Shown here piece by piece: positions 1 through 7,214 of a stretch of 8,676 bases of DNA. Source of the DNA: an uncultured Lachnospiraceae bacterium (lineage in GTDB: Bacteria; Bacillota_A; Clostridia; Lachnospirales; Lachnospiraceae); assembly GCA_910585355.1 (NCBI GenBank), contig CAJUDN010000024.1, positions 28,161-36,836 of the forward strand. Reading direction: 5' to 3'. Numbering within the stretch: the first letter of the stretch is position 1; every line of letters starts with the position of its first letter. The translations under genes were made by a program, and so were the position numbers. The notes under the pieces were generated by a model that made no database searches, was not told the origin of the DNA, and saw nothing but the letters and a program-made list of their open reading frames with translations.

Positions 1-8
1 ATCACTCT

Positions 9-18
9 TGTGATCACA
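9..18. repeat. 10-bp perfect palindrome after the operon's last visible gene
   Basis: TGTGATCACA lies just after the TAA stop of the cytidylyltransferase fusion. An overlapping inverted repeat ATCAC/GTGAT spans 1-14. No T-tract is seen on the minus strand, so it is not a clear terminator, and the window ends here. Confidence 0.3.
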
Positions 19-20
19 GC

Positions 21-1367
21 TTATAATATTTCATGCATATCAACCTTATTATAAAAATCTTCGATTATATCAACCATCGCCCTTGAAACGTCTCCTGTGA
101 AATAACCTGGATCTCTTCCGTTTTCAACTGCCTTACAGAACGCCAACAGCAGATATCGAATGCCTTCTCCGTCCAGTTGATAAAAATATCTTCTGTTCTG
201 CTCCATTTTTTCAAATCTGACTTCAAAATAATCTGTTTTCCACCATGGAGCCGGAACATACACATAGCCTTCTGTCCCCGATATAATCAGGCTTCCCTCA
301 GATTTGACGCCTTGCCCAACTTTTATTGACGCAACAGCATTCGTATAAATAAAATCAATTTTTGTGAACAAATCAAATCTCGGATTTTCTTTTAATAAAT
401 GACTGGAAATTGTTTTTTTCAGATAATCTGTACCGAGTATATGAAAAACAGGCAGCATTGCGGTAGGCCCCCATTCGCAGATGGAATTCCACTGTTTGTC
501 CAACTTATTTTCCATAAGCAGCTCTTTATTTTTAAGCGATGTACAGGTTGCATCTATCGATTTGACCTGACCGATTATACCTCCCTTAAGCAAAAGCAGA
601 AGTCTTGTGTAGGCAGTTGAATATGCCGTGCGTAGGGAGTTCATTAAAATACACCCGTTTTCTTCCGCCATCTGAAACAATTCATCAAATTGACTGACAT
701 CAACTACCAGCGGCGCCTCACAAAGCACATGCTTATGCGCCTCCAGCGCCTTTTTCACGGTGTTGTAATGATTATCCGGAAACGAATGAATATAAACGGC
801 GTCCACTTGGCTCAAAAACTCCTGATAATTGTCAGTAATATATTCTATATTTCTAAAATCCCGCGGCAGATTTTTACCATTTTCCCGACAAAGCGCAACT
901 TTGCCGATACTGTTTATGTACCTGCTCTCGTTATATACGCGGAGCAAATATTCATCGTCTCCCACCAGTCCTAAAGAAATTTTTGTCCGCTCACTCCGAA
1001 TTTCACTGCTTGAAATGCCCTTTGTGCGCTCAAGGTATATTACCTTGCAATATTCATTTAAATAATCAAACTTCCCGACCCAGTCACTTCCTACCGTGAA
1101 AATATCAATATCATAGCGTTTAATATCATCAATTTTCTGCCCTTCGTATTCTTCAACTATTATTTCATCCGCTATATTTAACTCCTTTACCGCTTCTATC
1201 CTCTCCATTAATGATTGTCTGACATTTATTTTCCCCCGCTTTCTGTCAAAATCTTCGGAGGTAACGCCGACGATCAGATAATCTCCTAATTTTTTCGCTC
1301 TTCGCAGCAAATTAATATGACCATAATGTAACATATCATATGTTCCATATGTTATAACTTTTTTCAT
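21..1367 (-). CDS. TagD-type glycerol-3-phosphate cytidylyltransferase fused to a Gfo/Idh/MocA oxidoreductase domain
   Basis: The 448-residue protein has two domains. Residues 1-127 read like a complete TagD (GCT) enzyme, which makes CDP-glycerol from CTP and sn-glycerol-3-phosphate. Visible are the GTYDMLHYGH nucleotide-binding motif (HxGH at 14-17), GSDWVGKFD at 93-101 and RTKGISSSEI at 114-123 (family RTxGISTT). Residues about 130-448 resemble Gfo/Idh/MocA NAD(P)-dependent oxidoreductases: a Rossmann start (LGLVGDD, a degenerate GxGxxG), then KHVLCEAPL at 212-220 where the family has CEKPL, then the alpha/beta C-terminal domain with SGTEGYVYVPAPWW. The usual EKP lysine is Ala218, so redox activity is uncertain. 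The ATG has an AAGGGG site 7 bases upstream that overlaps the end of the preceding gene's TAA stop. It is the last visible gene of the operon and probably supplies CDP-glycerol or a related CDP-polyol to the transferases upstream. The cytidylyltransferase call is firm; the role of the second domain is inferred. Confidence 0.9.
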   Translation of the reverse strand: MKKVITYGTYDMLHYGHINLLRRAKKLGDYLIVGVTSEDFDRKRGKINVRQSLMERIEAVKELNIADEIIVEEYEGQKIDDIKRYDIDIFTVGSDWVGKFDYLNEYCKVIYLERTKGISSSEIRSERTKISLGLVGDDEYLLRVYNESRYINSIGKVALCRENGKNLPRDFRNIEYITDNYQEFLSQVDAVYIHSFPDNHYNTVKKALEAHKHVLCEAPLVVDVSQFDELFQMAEENGCILMNSLRTAYSTAYTRLLLLLKGGIIGQVKSIDATCTSLKNKELLMENKLDKQWNSICEWGPTAMLPVFHILGTDYLKKTISSHLLKENPRFDLFTKIDFIYTNAVASIKVGQGVKSEGSLIISGTEGYVYVPAPWWKTDYFEVRFEKMEQNRRYFYQLDGEGIRYLLLAFCKAVENGRDPGYFTGDVSRAMVDIIEDFYNKVDMHEIL

Positions 1368-1378
1368 AAAGTCACCCC

Positions 1379-2911
1379 TTATGTATCATCGGACTTTTCA
1401 AAACGCCCCTTAACATCATTGTAGGCATTCGCCTCCATATCGCTTAGCAAAACTACTTCTGCAGCGGTATTATCAAAAGACATTTCTTTATCGCTAATCA
1501 AAACATCAATCCCCCGGTCCAGATAATTTATATACTCGACTCTGTTTTCAATAAGAGCCTTCTCAACTTCCTGATAAGAGCCCGCTTTCCCGATTCTGTT
1601 TTTCAGTAAAACATATATACAATAGACTCCATGGTTTCTAAGGTAATTATAAAGATCTTTACTCTTTGCAAGCATCGCCTCGCTTGACGCAATAATTCCC
1701 ATATATCGACAGTTTTTCCTGAATTTCGCGTTAACATTTTCAGTCAAATGTCTGCCAACCAGTTCTTCCGGATAAGACATGTAGTCTCCATAAAACAGCT
1801 GCAGCATTTCCTCCGGCTTGTTTGGCGCATAGCACCGCAGGCCTTCAAAACATATTTCTTTTAACGGGTGAATCATATCCGCAGGGAACCAGTCGTTTTC
1901 TTCATATAAATAGGAATCCATATTATCCAATCCCCAAAAAACAGAATTACTCTTTTCACAGACAGCTGCTCTCCTGCTCCTGTAATCAAGCACAAACCCA
2001 TTTCCCCGTTCTGTATATCTCTTCTCTCTGCATTCCTCTATCAATTTTTTATGATCTTCAAAAAGAGCGCCATCTTTATAATAGTCATAGGAAAAAAAGT
2101 CAATTTTTCTTGCTTCTATTTCCGAACATCCATACCCGATCTGCAGGCAGTTCGGTGAGACAAACATAATAAATTCATTCGGATGTTCAGAAAAAATTTT
2201 ACTCATGAATTTGTCATCTTCTTCATCAAAGGATGCTTTTCTTTCCATATAAACATAATGCTCTTTCCCATAAGCAAGCAGTTTGTCATAATCATTTCTG
2301 AATAATCCGAAATCCAGATCATCATCCCACGGCACAAAACCGTTATGCCTGTAAAATCCCAGTAGAGTCCCCGCTATCACAAATGGTTTGATATTCAGCT
2401 CGCACACATCTTCAAAAATCAATTTTGCAATACGCACGGATTCCTCCTGAACGTAAGATAAATATCCCTTTGCCGGCTTTAACTTTGTTATATCTGAAAG
2501 TGATTTCAGATAGTTTAGCTGCTCCTCCAGATTTTGGGAAACCGCAGCAAATTGATCCCGTTCCATTCGGATTCTTTCCACGTCCTGATTCACGAGATGC
2601 ATAAAACTGTCGGCGGAAGTATCTTCTATCATCTCCATTATTCTTTCATCCATGATGAGGAAGTCGTCAATCCCGTTATCCATCAGCTGCTTTGCCACGG
2701 TTTTCGCATTGCCTGTATTCATTGAGACAAGTAAAATATAAGATTCTATAATACGTTTCATACTGCTGAATGTAAGATAAGCGACCCCATATTTTGTCCC
2801 GTCAGATTTACAGGCGTTATCGCAAAAAGCGTATATATTGTCTCTGCCTAAAAGCTCCAATGCCTTCAGTCCGTATGCGCCGCTGCCAAATAATATCACT
2901 TTTTTATTCAT
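1379..2911 (-). CDS. Rossmann-LicD family phosphotransferase with extra C-terminal domain (paralog B)
   Basis: The 510-residue protein has four visible parts. Residues 1-90 form a Rossmann-like nucleotide-binding fold (VILFGSGAYGLKAL, glycine motif at 9-14), like the N-terminal domain of sugar-modifying PglD-type proteins. Residues about 108-140 look like a helical linker. Residues about 150-395 are a LicD domain with AGTLLG at 180-185 and PWDDDLDFGLFRNDY at 194-208, the acidic motif of this nucleotidyltransferase-fold family. Residues about 400-510 form a small alpha/beta domain (MGIIASSEAMLAKS, then LYNYLRNHGVYCIYVL) also present in the upstream paralog. LicD proteins move phosphocholine or related phospho-alcohols from CDP-linked donors onto glycans; the donor here may be CDP-glycerol or another CDP-polyol made by the next gene. 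No signal peptide or membrane segment is seen, so it should act in the cytoplasm. The start overlaps the previous gene's end by 8 bases (ATGAATAA), which suggests translational coupling. Confidence 0.9.
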   Translation of the reverse strand: MNKKVILFGSGAYGLKALELLGRDNIYAFCDNACKSDGTKYGVAYLTFSSMKRIIESYILLVSMNTGNAKTVAKQLMDNGIDDFLIMDERIMEMIEDTSADSFMHLVNQDVERIRMERDQFAAVSQNLEEQLNYLKSLSDITKLKPAKGYLSYVQEESVRIAKLIFEDVCELNIKPFVIAGTLLGFYRHNGFVPWDDDLDFGLFRNDYDKLLAYGKEHYVYMERKASFDEEDDKFMSKIFSEHPNEFIMFVSPNCLQIGYGCSEIEARKIDFFSYDYYKDGALFEDHKKLIEECREKRYTERGNGFVLDYRSRRAAVCEKSNSVFWGLDNMDSYLYEENDWFPADMIHPLKEICFEGLRCYAPNKPEEMLQLFYGDYMSYPEELVGRHLTENVNAKFRKNCRYMGIIASSEAMLAKSKDLYNYLRNHGVYCIYVLLKNRIGKAGSYQEVEKALIENRVEYINYLDRGIDVLISDKEMSFDNTAAEVVLLSDMEANAYNDVKGRFEKSDDT

Positions 2912-4460
2912 TCTGTTTACATCCGTATTTCTCTACAATATGAGCCGTTACCTCATCCTCATTTCCATCCACAACAAACTTCTGGCTGCTTTTATATTTT
3001 CTCAAAAGCCTTTCGTCCACTGAAGTAATTGCAATTTCCGCGTTTATGTTCATCCATTCTCTATATTCATACTCTCTCTCGATCAGTATTTTTATAATTT
3101 CTGCATCTCTGACATTTTCATCCATATTGCATTTCGCGTTCTCAATTACATATACCGCATAAATCCCCGCATTACGCAGCGTCTCATAAAGGGCGCTGAA
3201 TTGATCGATCTCCTCAACCTTAGTTAAATATATATCAACCTGTACAAGCAGACCTTGTATGGCGTCTTTAACCTGACTTAACCTTTTGGGAATTCCAATA
3301 TCTGAAGGCACTCCCTCAAACCCTGGTATTTCATACGATAAATAACCTTTTATATCATTTGGCGCCGGAAGATATATATCCTCAAAGGGGATTTCTTTCG
3401 TCGGAAAAATCGTCTTTGCATCCAGCCATGAATTAACGTGTAACGTCTCGTAGGGAATCATCGTGTCCAATGCGAATCCTATTTTCTCAGAATACTCTAC
3501 GATATGCCCATTATTCCTGACCGCCTCCTGCTCAACCTCCAAATTTCGGGCCACGTCTTCCCGACTCTCTATGTTCTCCTTTATCTCGCAAATAGTCTTT
3601 TTGTAATCCTGGTAATCATAATCCCCGTCAAAGCAGTCAAATATGAAGAAATCCACAACCGCATAATCAATGATAGAAGTTCCCCTATAGAGACTGGCAC
3701 AATATGGATTAACAGAAAAAATATATTCATTGGGGTATTGACGCATTAGTTCTGTAAGCTGTCTGTATTTTATTTTTCCATCACCCCGCCGCGTCGTCAT
3801 ATGCCAATTTGCCCTGGCGAAATCCAGCAGCATGTTATAGTCTTTCCGAAGCAGAGCAAAATCAATGTCGTCATCCCACGGGATAAAACCGCCCTGTCTC
3901 TCCGCCCCAATCAAGGTCCCCCCAATTATAAACAGGTCCAGTTTTAAAGACGAAATATCCTCTAAAACCTGCTTTGCATATTTCGTATTTCTAATCTGCT
4001 CCTTTCGCAGATACCCTTCCGCTTTTGGCAGTCCGTACGGGTTAATCACTTCTTTCATATACTTCATTTGTTCTGTCCGCTCAAGCATTAATCTCCTGAA
4101 ATACTCTGATTTACAGTAAGCCCTGTTTCCATATTCCTGAAGAAATTCCATCGTCGATTCAATTCCATGCTCTAAAATTCTATCCTTAACCGAACGATAG
4201 TAAAATACATAATCGGCTACGCCTATGGTTTCCAACTGTGTCGCCATCTCAACGGCATTGCCATCATTTGCCCCTATCAAAAGAATATGATTATCTAAAA
4301 TTTCCAGCATCCGCTCAAAACTAATAATTTTCACGCCGTATTTATATTTACCGTCTATGCTTCTTTGGTTATCACAAAAATACGCCACATTTTCTTTATG
4401 CAAATTAATCAGCGCAACTGCCCCTGACTGACCTGCTCCAAAAATAATAATTTTTTTCAT
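2904..4460 (-). CDS. Rossmann-LicD family phosphotransferase with extra C-terminal domain (paralog A)
   Basis: The 518-residue protein has the same layout as its downstream neighbour. Residues 1-90 are a Rossmann-like domain (IIIFGAGQSGAVALINL, glycines at 8-13). Residues about 100-140 are helical. Residues about 145-395 are a LicD domain with IGGTLIGAERQGGFIPWDDD starting at 179 and the rest of the acidic motif, IDFALLRKDY, at 199-208. Residues about 400-518 match the paralog's C-terminal domain (ALYETLRNAGIYAVYVIEN against DLYNYLRNHGVYCIYVLLK). The two genes look like a tandem duplication that has diverged a great deal, so they probably act on different acceptors or positions. The expected reaction is transfer of a phospho-alcohol from a CDP-activated donor to a glycan; the exact substrate is unknown. 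The ATG lies 5 bases after the upstream stop, with GGAG 8 bases before it inside the end of that gene. Confidence 0.9.
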   Translation of the reverse strand: MKKIIIFGAGQSGAVALINLHKENVAYFCDNQRSIDGKYKYGVKIISFERMLEILDNHILLIGANDGNAVEMATQLETIGVADYVFYYRSVKDRILEHGIESTMEFLQEYGNRAYCKSEYFRRLMLERTEQMKYMKEVINPYGLPKAEGYLRKEQIRNTKYAKQVLEDISSLKLDLFIIGGTLIGAERQGGFIPWDDDIDFALLRKDYNMLLDFARANWHMTTRRGDGKIKYRQLTELMRQYPNEYIFSVNPYCASLYRGTSIIDYAVVDFFIFDCFDGDYDYQDYKKTICEIKENIESREDVARNLEVEQEAVRNNGHIVEYSEKIGFALDTMIPYETLHVNSWLDAKTIFPTKEIPFEDIYLPAPNDIKGYLSYEIPGFEGVPSDIGIPKRLSQVKDAIQGLLVQVDIYLTKVEEIDQFSALYETLRNAGIYAVYVIENAKCNMDENVRDAEIIKILIEREYEYREWMNINAEIAITSVDERLLRKYKSSQKFVVDGNEDEVTAHIVEKYGCKQNE

Positions 4461-4465
4461 ACTGT

Positions 4466-6895
4466 CTACTCCATGGCCTTAGAAACAATTAAATCAATAA
4501 AATCCTCCAAACCGATTACATCATTCTCACGCATCGCTTTCTCTGTCATTTTTGCATGAGCAAGATAGTCTTTCTGCTCAACATGGGATAACGCTGTTGT
4601 AAAACGGTTTATTTCCTTCATTTCATGATCAAACACCGCTACTGTCCCTTTTTCACCCACAGCCAATCCGGACAGAGGTATCTTCTTTGCATAAAACGTT
4701 TTATCTTCCATCATATATGACATCTTCCCGTCAAGGCTATAAACATAGCTCTTCCCCTTCGGGCTATATAAAAATAAAAACCGGTCGTGCGCCTCTATCC
4801 CGTTAAAAAACGGTTCATCCGTATCATAAATAGGATCTATTTTAACAGGATATGCTTTTTCAAAAGGCTTCCATTTATATAGACAGTTCCCATGATGTTT
4901 TACAATGTAAAAATATTCGCCGTCAAACGTTATCCCGCTGTTTCCGTTTTTTGCAGACGGCTCGATATTCTCTATCTCAAAAATTTCATAATTACCGGTT
5001 TGATTTAAATCTATGCCTATCACTTCACTTCGAAGCAAATCGGCGACAAATAATTTACTGTTATGAGCAACCGGCGTCTGCACCCAAAACAAATGCCGAT
5101 GTTCTTCCTCAAACAATTCTTTAATCTGTCCGGATCTGAGATCAATCAGCAGGATATTCTCATAGTGATAGCCAAACAAATATACGGTTTCATTAAAAAT
5201 ATATCCCCCTACAAACTTACCTGCCTGCTCCGGATCGACATATGCGCTGATATCTATGCCATGCCATTTCTTTTCCTGCAACTGATAGTACCAAAACTTT
5301 CTGGCATTATAGGGAACCAATGCCAGAATATTCTTATCAACGCACACACCGTTATAAAGTCTGCCGACGAGTTTTTCCTCCTCCGGCATATTCATTATCG
5401 TCTCCACTTCGTTTGTCTCCAGATCCAGCCGGAACATTATGTTTAATTCACGTGCAACCGCATATATCTCATGTTCTCCACCGGCAAGCGACTCTATCGT
5501 TAATTCATATTTCCGGGAAACGCTGTCAGCCGCAGGGATAATCTGTACATTTTGCAGCATAATCGGTTTTCCTATTCTCTTATACAGCTGCACCACGGAA
5601 CTGCCGTCCCCATAATACGCATCGCTTAACACCACCGCCCGGTCCAGATCCGCGCTATCGTCATAAATCCCCCAGCCCTCTTCTATATATCTGTCCCTGA
5701 GCTCTTTATATCCCTCCCACAGCTGCGGTCTCATGCTCTCGATAGTCGCCTGAATCAACGGATGCGGCCGCCATAATAATGCAACCTCATTCCTGTTTTC
5801 CTTGAAAATTTGAAAAACAGATTCCATCTTTTTTATCATTTTTTCATTATGCTGCAGCAGTGCGCTGATGCTGTTATTATAGAAAACAATCTTTTTCGCC
5901 ATGCCGTTTGGCTTTTTTATAATTTTCAGCCATTCATCTGGTAATTCTAAATCCTTCTTTTTCGTGTTCAACACTTTATCAAATTTCGGCGAACCTGTTC
6001 CCAGAAACTTCTTCTCCAGATACATCCTGTCCAGGTGCTTTCCTGTAAGTCCACATTCCTTTGCCGCTTTAAGATATTCGCGGATATAAATTTCTTTCAT
6101 ATTCTCTGACTGTACGATTACTTTATCCGCATTGATAATTCCCGGCATAAAACAAAAGTGCTTTATTCCTTCTACTGCCTGTTTGTTATCAGGATCAATT
6201 TCACCTAACACAAAATATGGAACATATACTAATTTTTCCGTATATTTCTTCAGATTCCATGAGTAGAAATCCGGATGTACGCTTGTAACCAGATTCCAAT
6301 CGTCGTAGCCGTTATGAATATAAATTTCATCCGGTCTGCGCGCCTCAAAGTCATATTCTCCATATTTTGTCACAGACACGTATGGCGGATACTGATCCCC
6401 CTCATAGTGCATCTGACGAAAACTCCCGTCAGGATTTTTATCAAAATAAGGGATAGGTATCACGTACGCGTCACAATCCGGATCGGCATCCGCCGCCTTC
6501 CAGACGCTTTCCAGAGAATCCCACATGCTTGCCTTGTATGGCAGAAAAACAACCTCCTTCCTGTCATCAGGCAAATCATAGGTTATTCCATGGCTAAGCT
6601 GATCTAACTGCTTTCGTATCTCCTTTGCTATCTTACAACACTGCATTTCATCCGGGACAGCTTCACTCATCCGGAAAATGTTCTCACAGTAGTCCTCTAA
6701 AAGTTTCACAAGACAGGCGTATTTTTCACCCAGACTCTCTATGTAGTTTCCAATAATGATTGCGAATTCCTGACAAGATGCAAGAACTTGTACTGCACCA
6801 TCAGGATCTGCCTTCACCGATTTTACAATCGTAGCATTTGCCTTTATCAGCGTGGATACGCCCTCCAAAAGCTCTTTCTTTTTGTAACGTCTCAA
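4466..6895 (-). CDS. CDP-glycerol glycerophosphotransferase-like enzyme with C-terminal beta-propeller-like domain
   Basis: The 809-residue protein begins with helices (1-105). It continues with a GT-B-type TagF/TagB-like region: VVFLPYKASMWDSLESVW at 115-132, IYIHNGYDDWN at 191-201, the helix-strand block around KKYTEKLVYVPYF at 216-228, GTGSPKFD at 299-306, LLWRPHP at 373-379 and YGDGSSVVQLYKRIGKPIML at 428-447. These match the known GxPRFD, WRPHP and DYSSxxFDF...KPI positions of CDP-glycerol glycerophosphotransferases, which add glycerol-phosphate units to wall polymer. Residues about 465-770 are beta-rich with repeated units (GYIFNETVYLFGYHYENILL, GNSGITFDGEYFYIVKHHGN, GIEAHDRFLFLYSPKGKSYV), which suggests a beta-propeller; this is unusual for the family. 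The TTG start is chosen because AAGGAG lies 10 bases upstream and an in-frame TGA lies two codons before it. No signal peptide is seen. It is the first gene of the operon. Confidence 0.88.
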   Translation of the reverse strand: MRRYKKKELLEGVSTLIKANATIVKSVKADPDGAVQVLASCQEFAIIIGNYIESLGEKYACLVKLLEDYCENIFRMSEAVPDEMQCCKIAKEIRKQLDQLSHGITYDLPDDRKEVVFLPYKASMWDSLESVWKAADADPDCDAYVIPIPYFDKNPDGSFRQMHYEGDQYPPYVSVTKYGEYDFEARRPDEIYIHNGYDDWNLVTSVHPDFYSWNLKKYTEKLVYVPYFVLGEIDPDNKQAVEGIKHFCFMPGIINADKVIVQSENMKEIYIREYLKAAKECGLTGKHLDRMYLEKKFLGTGSPKFDKVLNTKKKDLELPDEWLKIIKKPNGMAKKIVFYNNSISALLQHNEKMIKKMESVFQIFKENRNEVALLWRPHPLIQATIESMRPQLWEGYKELRDRYIEEGWGIYDDSADLDRAVVLSDAYYGDGSSVVQLYKRIGKPIMLQNVQIIPAADSVSRKYELTIESLAGGEHEIYAVARELNIMFRLDLETNEVETIMNMPEEEKLVGRLYNGVCVDKNILALVPYNARKFWYYQLQEKKWHGIDISAYVDPEQAGKFVGGYIFNETVYLFGYHYENILLIDLRSGQIKELFEEEHRHLFWVQTPVAHNSKLFVADLLRSEVIGIDLNQTGNYEIFEIENIEPSAKNGNSGITFDGEYFYIVKHHGNCLYKWKPFEKAYPVKIDPIYDTDEPFFNGIEAHDRFLFLYSPKGKSYVYSLDGKMSYMMEDKTFYAKKIPLSGLAVGEKGTVAVFDHEMKEINRFTTALSHVEQKDYLAHAKMTEKAMRENDVIGLEDFIDLIVSKAME

Positions 6896-6944
6896 TATTC
6901 ACGTGCTCCTTTTCCTGCTTTTGTTTTCCCACGTATGAATTTCT
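6896..6944 (-). other. AT-rich leader of the glycan operon; no clear promoter
   Basis: This stretch separates the structured RNA from the first operon gene. It holds the ribosome binding site and no reading frame. A TATGATAAT sequence at 6947-6955, just upstream, looks like a -10 box, but no -35 box is seen 16-18 bases before it. The operon may therefore be reached by read-through from the upstream gene, or by a promoter I cannot recognise. No intrinsic terminator separates it from the upstream unit, since the last hairpin (6965-6989) is not followed by a T run. Confidence 0.4.
6906..6911 (-). promoter_or_regulatory. Ribosome binding site for the TTG-started glycerophosphotransferase gene
   Basis: AAGGAG on the minus strand lies 10 bases before the TTG at 6895. 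An in-frame TGA two codons upstream of the TTG rules out a longer reading frame. A GTG at 6902 is in another frame and closed off by the shadowing gene. Confidence 0.7.
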
Positions 6945-6964
6945 TAATTATCATAAGGATTATC
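6945..6964 (-). other. Candidate guide segment
   Basis: If the scaffold ends with the 6965-6989 hairpin, the guide would begin GATAATCCTTATGATAATTA on the minus strand. It is AT-rich and promoter-like, with GATAAT repeated 12 bases apart. The exact first base of the guide cannot be fixed from one sequence. Confidence 0.35.
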
Positions 6965-6989
6965 GCAGTGCCCCCTGATGGGCACATGC
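6965..6989 (-). repeat. Terminal hairpin of the structured RNA
   Basis: The minus strand reads GTGCCC, loop ATCAGG, GGGCAC, extended by GCA/TGC with one bulged T, giving nine pairs. AT-rich sequence without a T run follows, so it does not look like an intrinsic terminator. It sits where the right-end hairpin of a TnpB element would be. Confidence 0.6.
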
Positions 6990-6995
6990 ATAGCC

Positions 6996-7031
6996 GGATC
7001 TGCCGGATGCATTACGCAATCCCGCAGATCC
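6996..7031 (-). repeat. Long hairpin in the structured RNA
   Basis: GGATCTGC pairs with GCAGATCC (8 pairs). Inside, GGA/TCC and TGC/GCA pair with one bulged T around a GTAAT loop. The TCTGC part could instead pair with GCAGA at about 7036-7040, so two folds compete. Confidence 0.6.
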
Positions 7032-7115
7032 AGTTCTGCTTCGCTCCGTGTAAGGCCACGGTCCTGGCATACGCGAAGGTGACTTTCACCCAGTTAATGC
7101 CGACTTTTTGCCCGT

Positions 7116-7136
7116 GCGGCAGGCCATTCCTGCCGC
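7116..7136 (-). repeat. Perfect 8-bp GC-rich hairpin in the structured RNA
   Basis: GCGGCAGG pairs perfectly with CCTGCCGC around an AATGG loop. It is the most stable short stem in the intergenic region, and no T-tract follows, so it is not a terminator. Confidence 0.65.
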
Positions 7137-7175
7137 GCCTTTCATCTATCAACACGCTGTTCCGGCGATCCCGGT

Positions 7176-7197
7176 GAATACCTATGATCAGGCATTC
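7176..7197 (-). repeat. Hairpin just after the TnpB stop codon
   Basis: GAATGCCT pairs with AGGTATTC (one G-T wobble) around GATCAT, about 18 bases after the stop. A second small stem, CCGG/CCGG, follows at 7162-7174. Confidence 0.55.
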
Positions 7198-7214
7198 GAG
7201 GGTAAAACGGATTG

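Larger units (their letters stand above)
6945..7214 (-). ncRNA. Putative guide RNA (omega-RNA-like scaffold plus guide) of the dead TnpB
   Basis: About 250 bases directly after the TnpB stop hold no credible protein gene but fold, on the minus strand, into a chain of hairpins: 7176-7197 (8 pairs), 7162-7174 (CCGG/CCGG), 7116-7136 (8 pairs), 7078-7090 (GGTGA/TCACC), 7039-7077 (TTCGC/GCGAA enclosing CCGTG/CACGG), 6996-7031 (8 pairs plus inner stem) and 6965-6989. GC is about 50-62% by line, against 37% in the adjacent operon. TnpB-family proteins use RNA transcribed from the 3' end of their gene and the element's right end, with the guide being the sequence just beyond the scaffold; nuclease-dead homologs keep this layout. 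The scaffold end at 6965 is inferred from the last hairpin and the sharp GC drop. The RNA may also start inside the gene. No T-tract follows the last hairpin. Confidence 0.6.

Noticed and set aside
1..20. Start of a following gene (GTGATCACAAGAGTG on the minus strand)
   Set aside because: Only a few codons are visible and there is no ribosome binding site at a convincing distance.
6947..6985. Sigma-28 promoter driving the glycan operon (TGCGATAAT as -10)
   Set aside because: The required TAAA-type -35 about 15 bases upstream is missing; that position reads GTGC.
6965..6989. Intrinsic terminator for the dead TnpB gene
   Set aside because: The hairpin is strong, but the bases after it (TGCGATAATCC on the minus strand) contain no T run.
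6788..7177. Plus-strand 129-codon frame across the intergenic region
   Set aside because: It overlaps the start of the glycerophosphotransferase gene and the structured RNA, has no ribosome binding site I can see, and no known motif.
6965..7214. CRISPR array or group II intron piece
   Set aside because: There are no regularly spaced direct repeats. GGTGAAAGTCACC is a simple hairpin, and no intron domain V or reverse transcriptase is seen.
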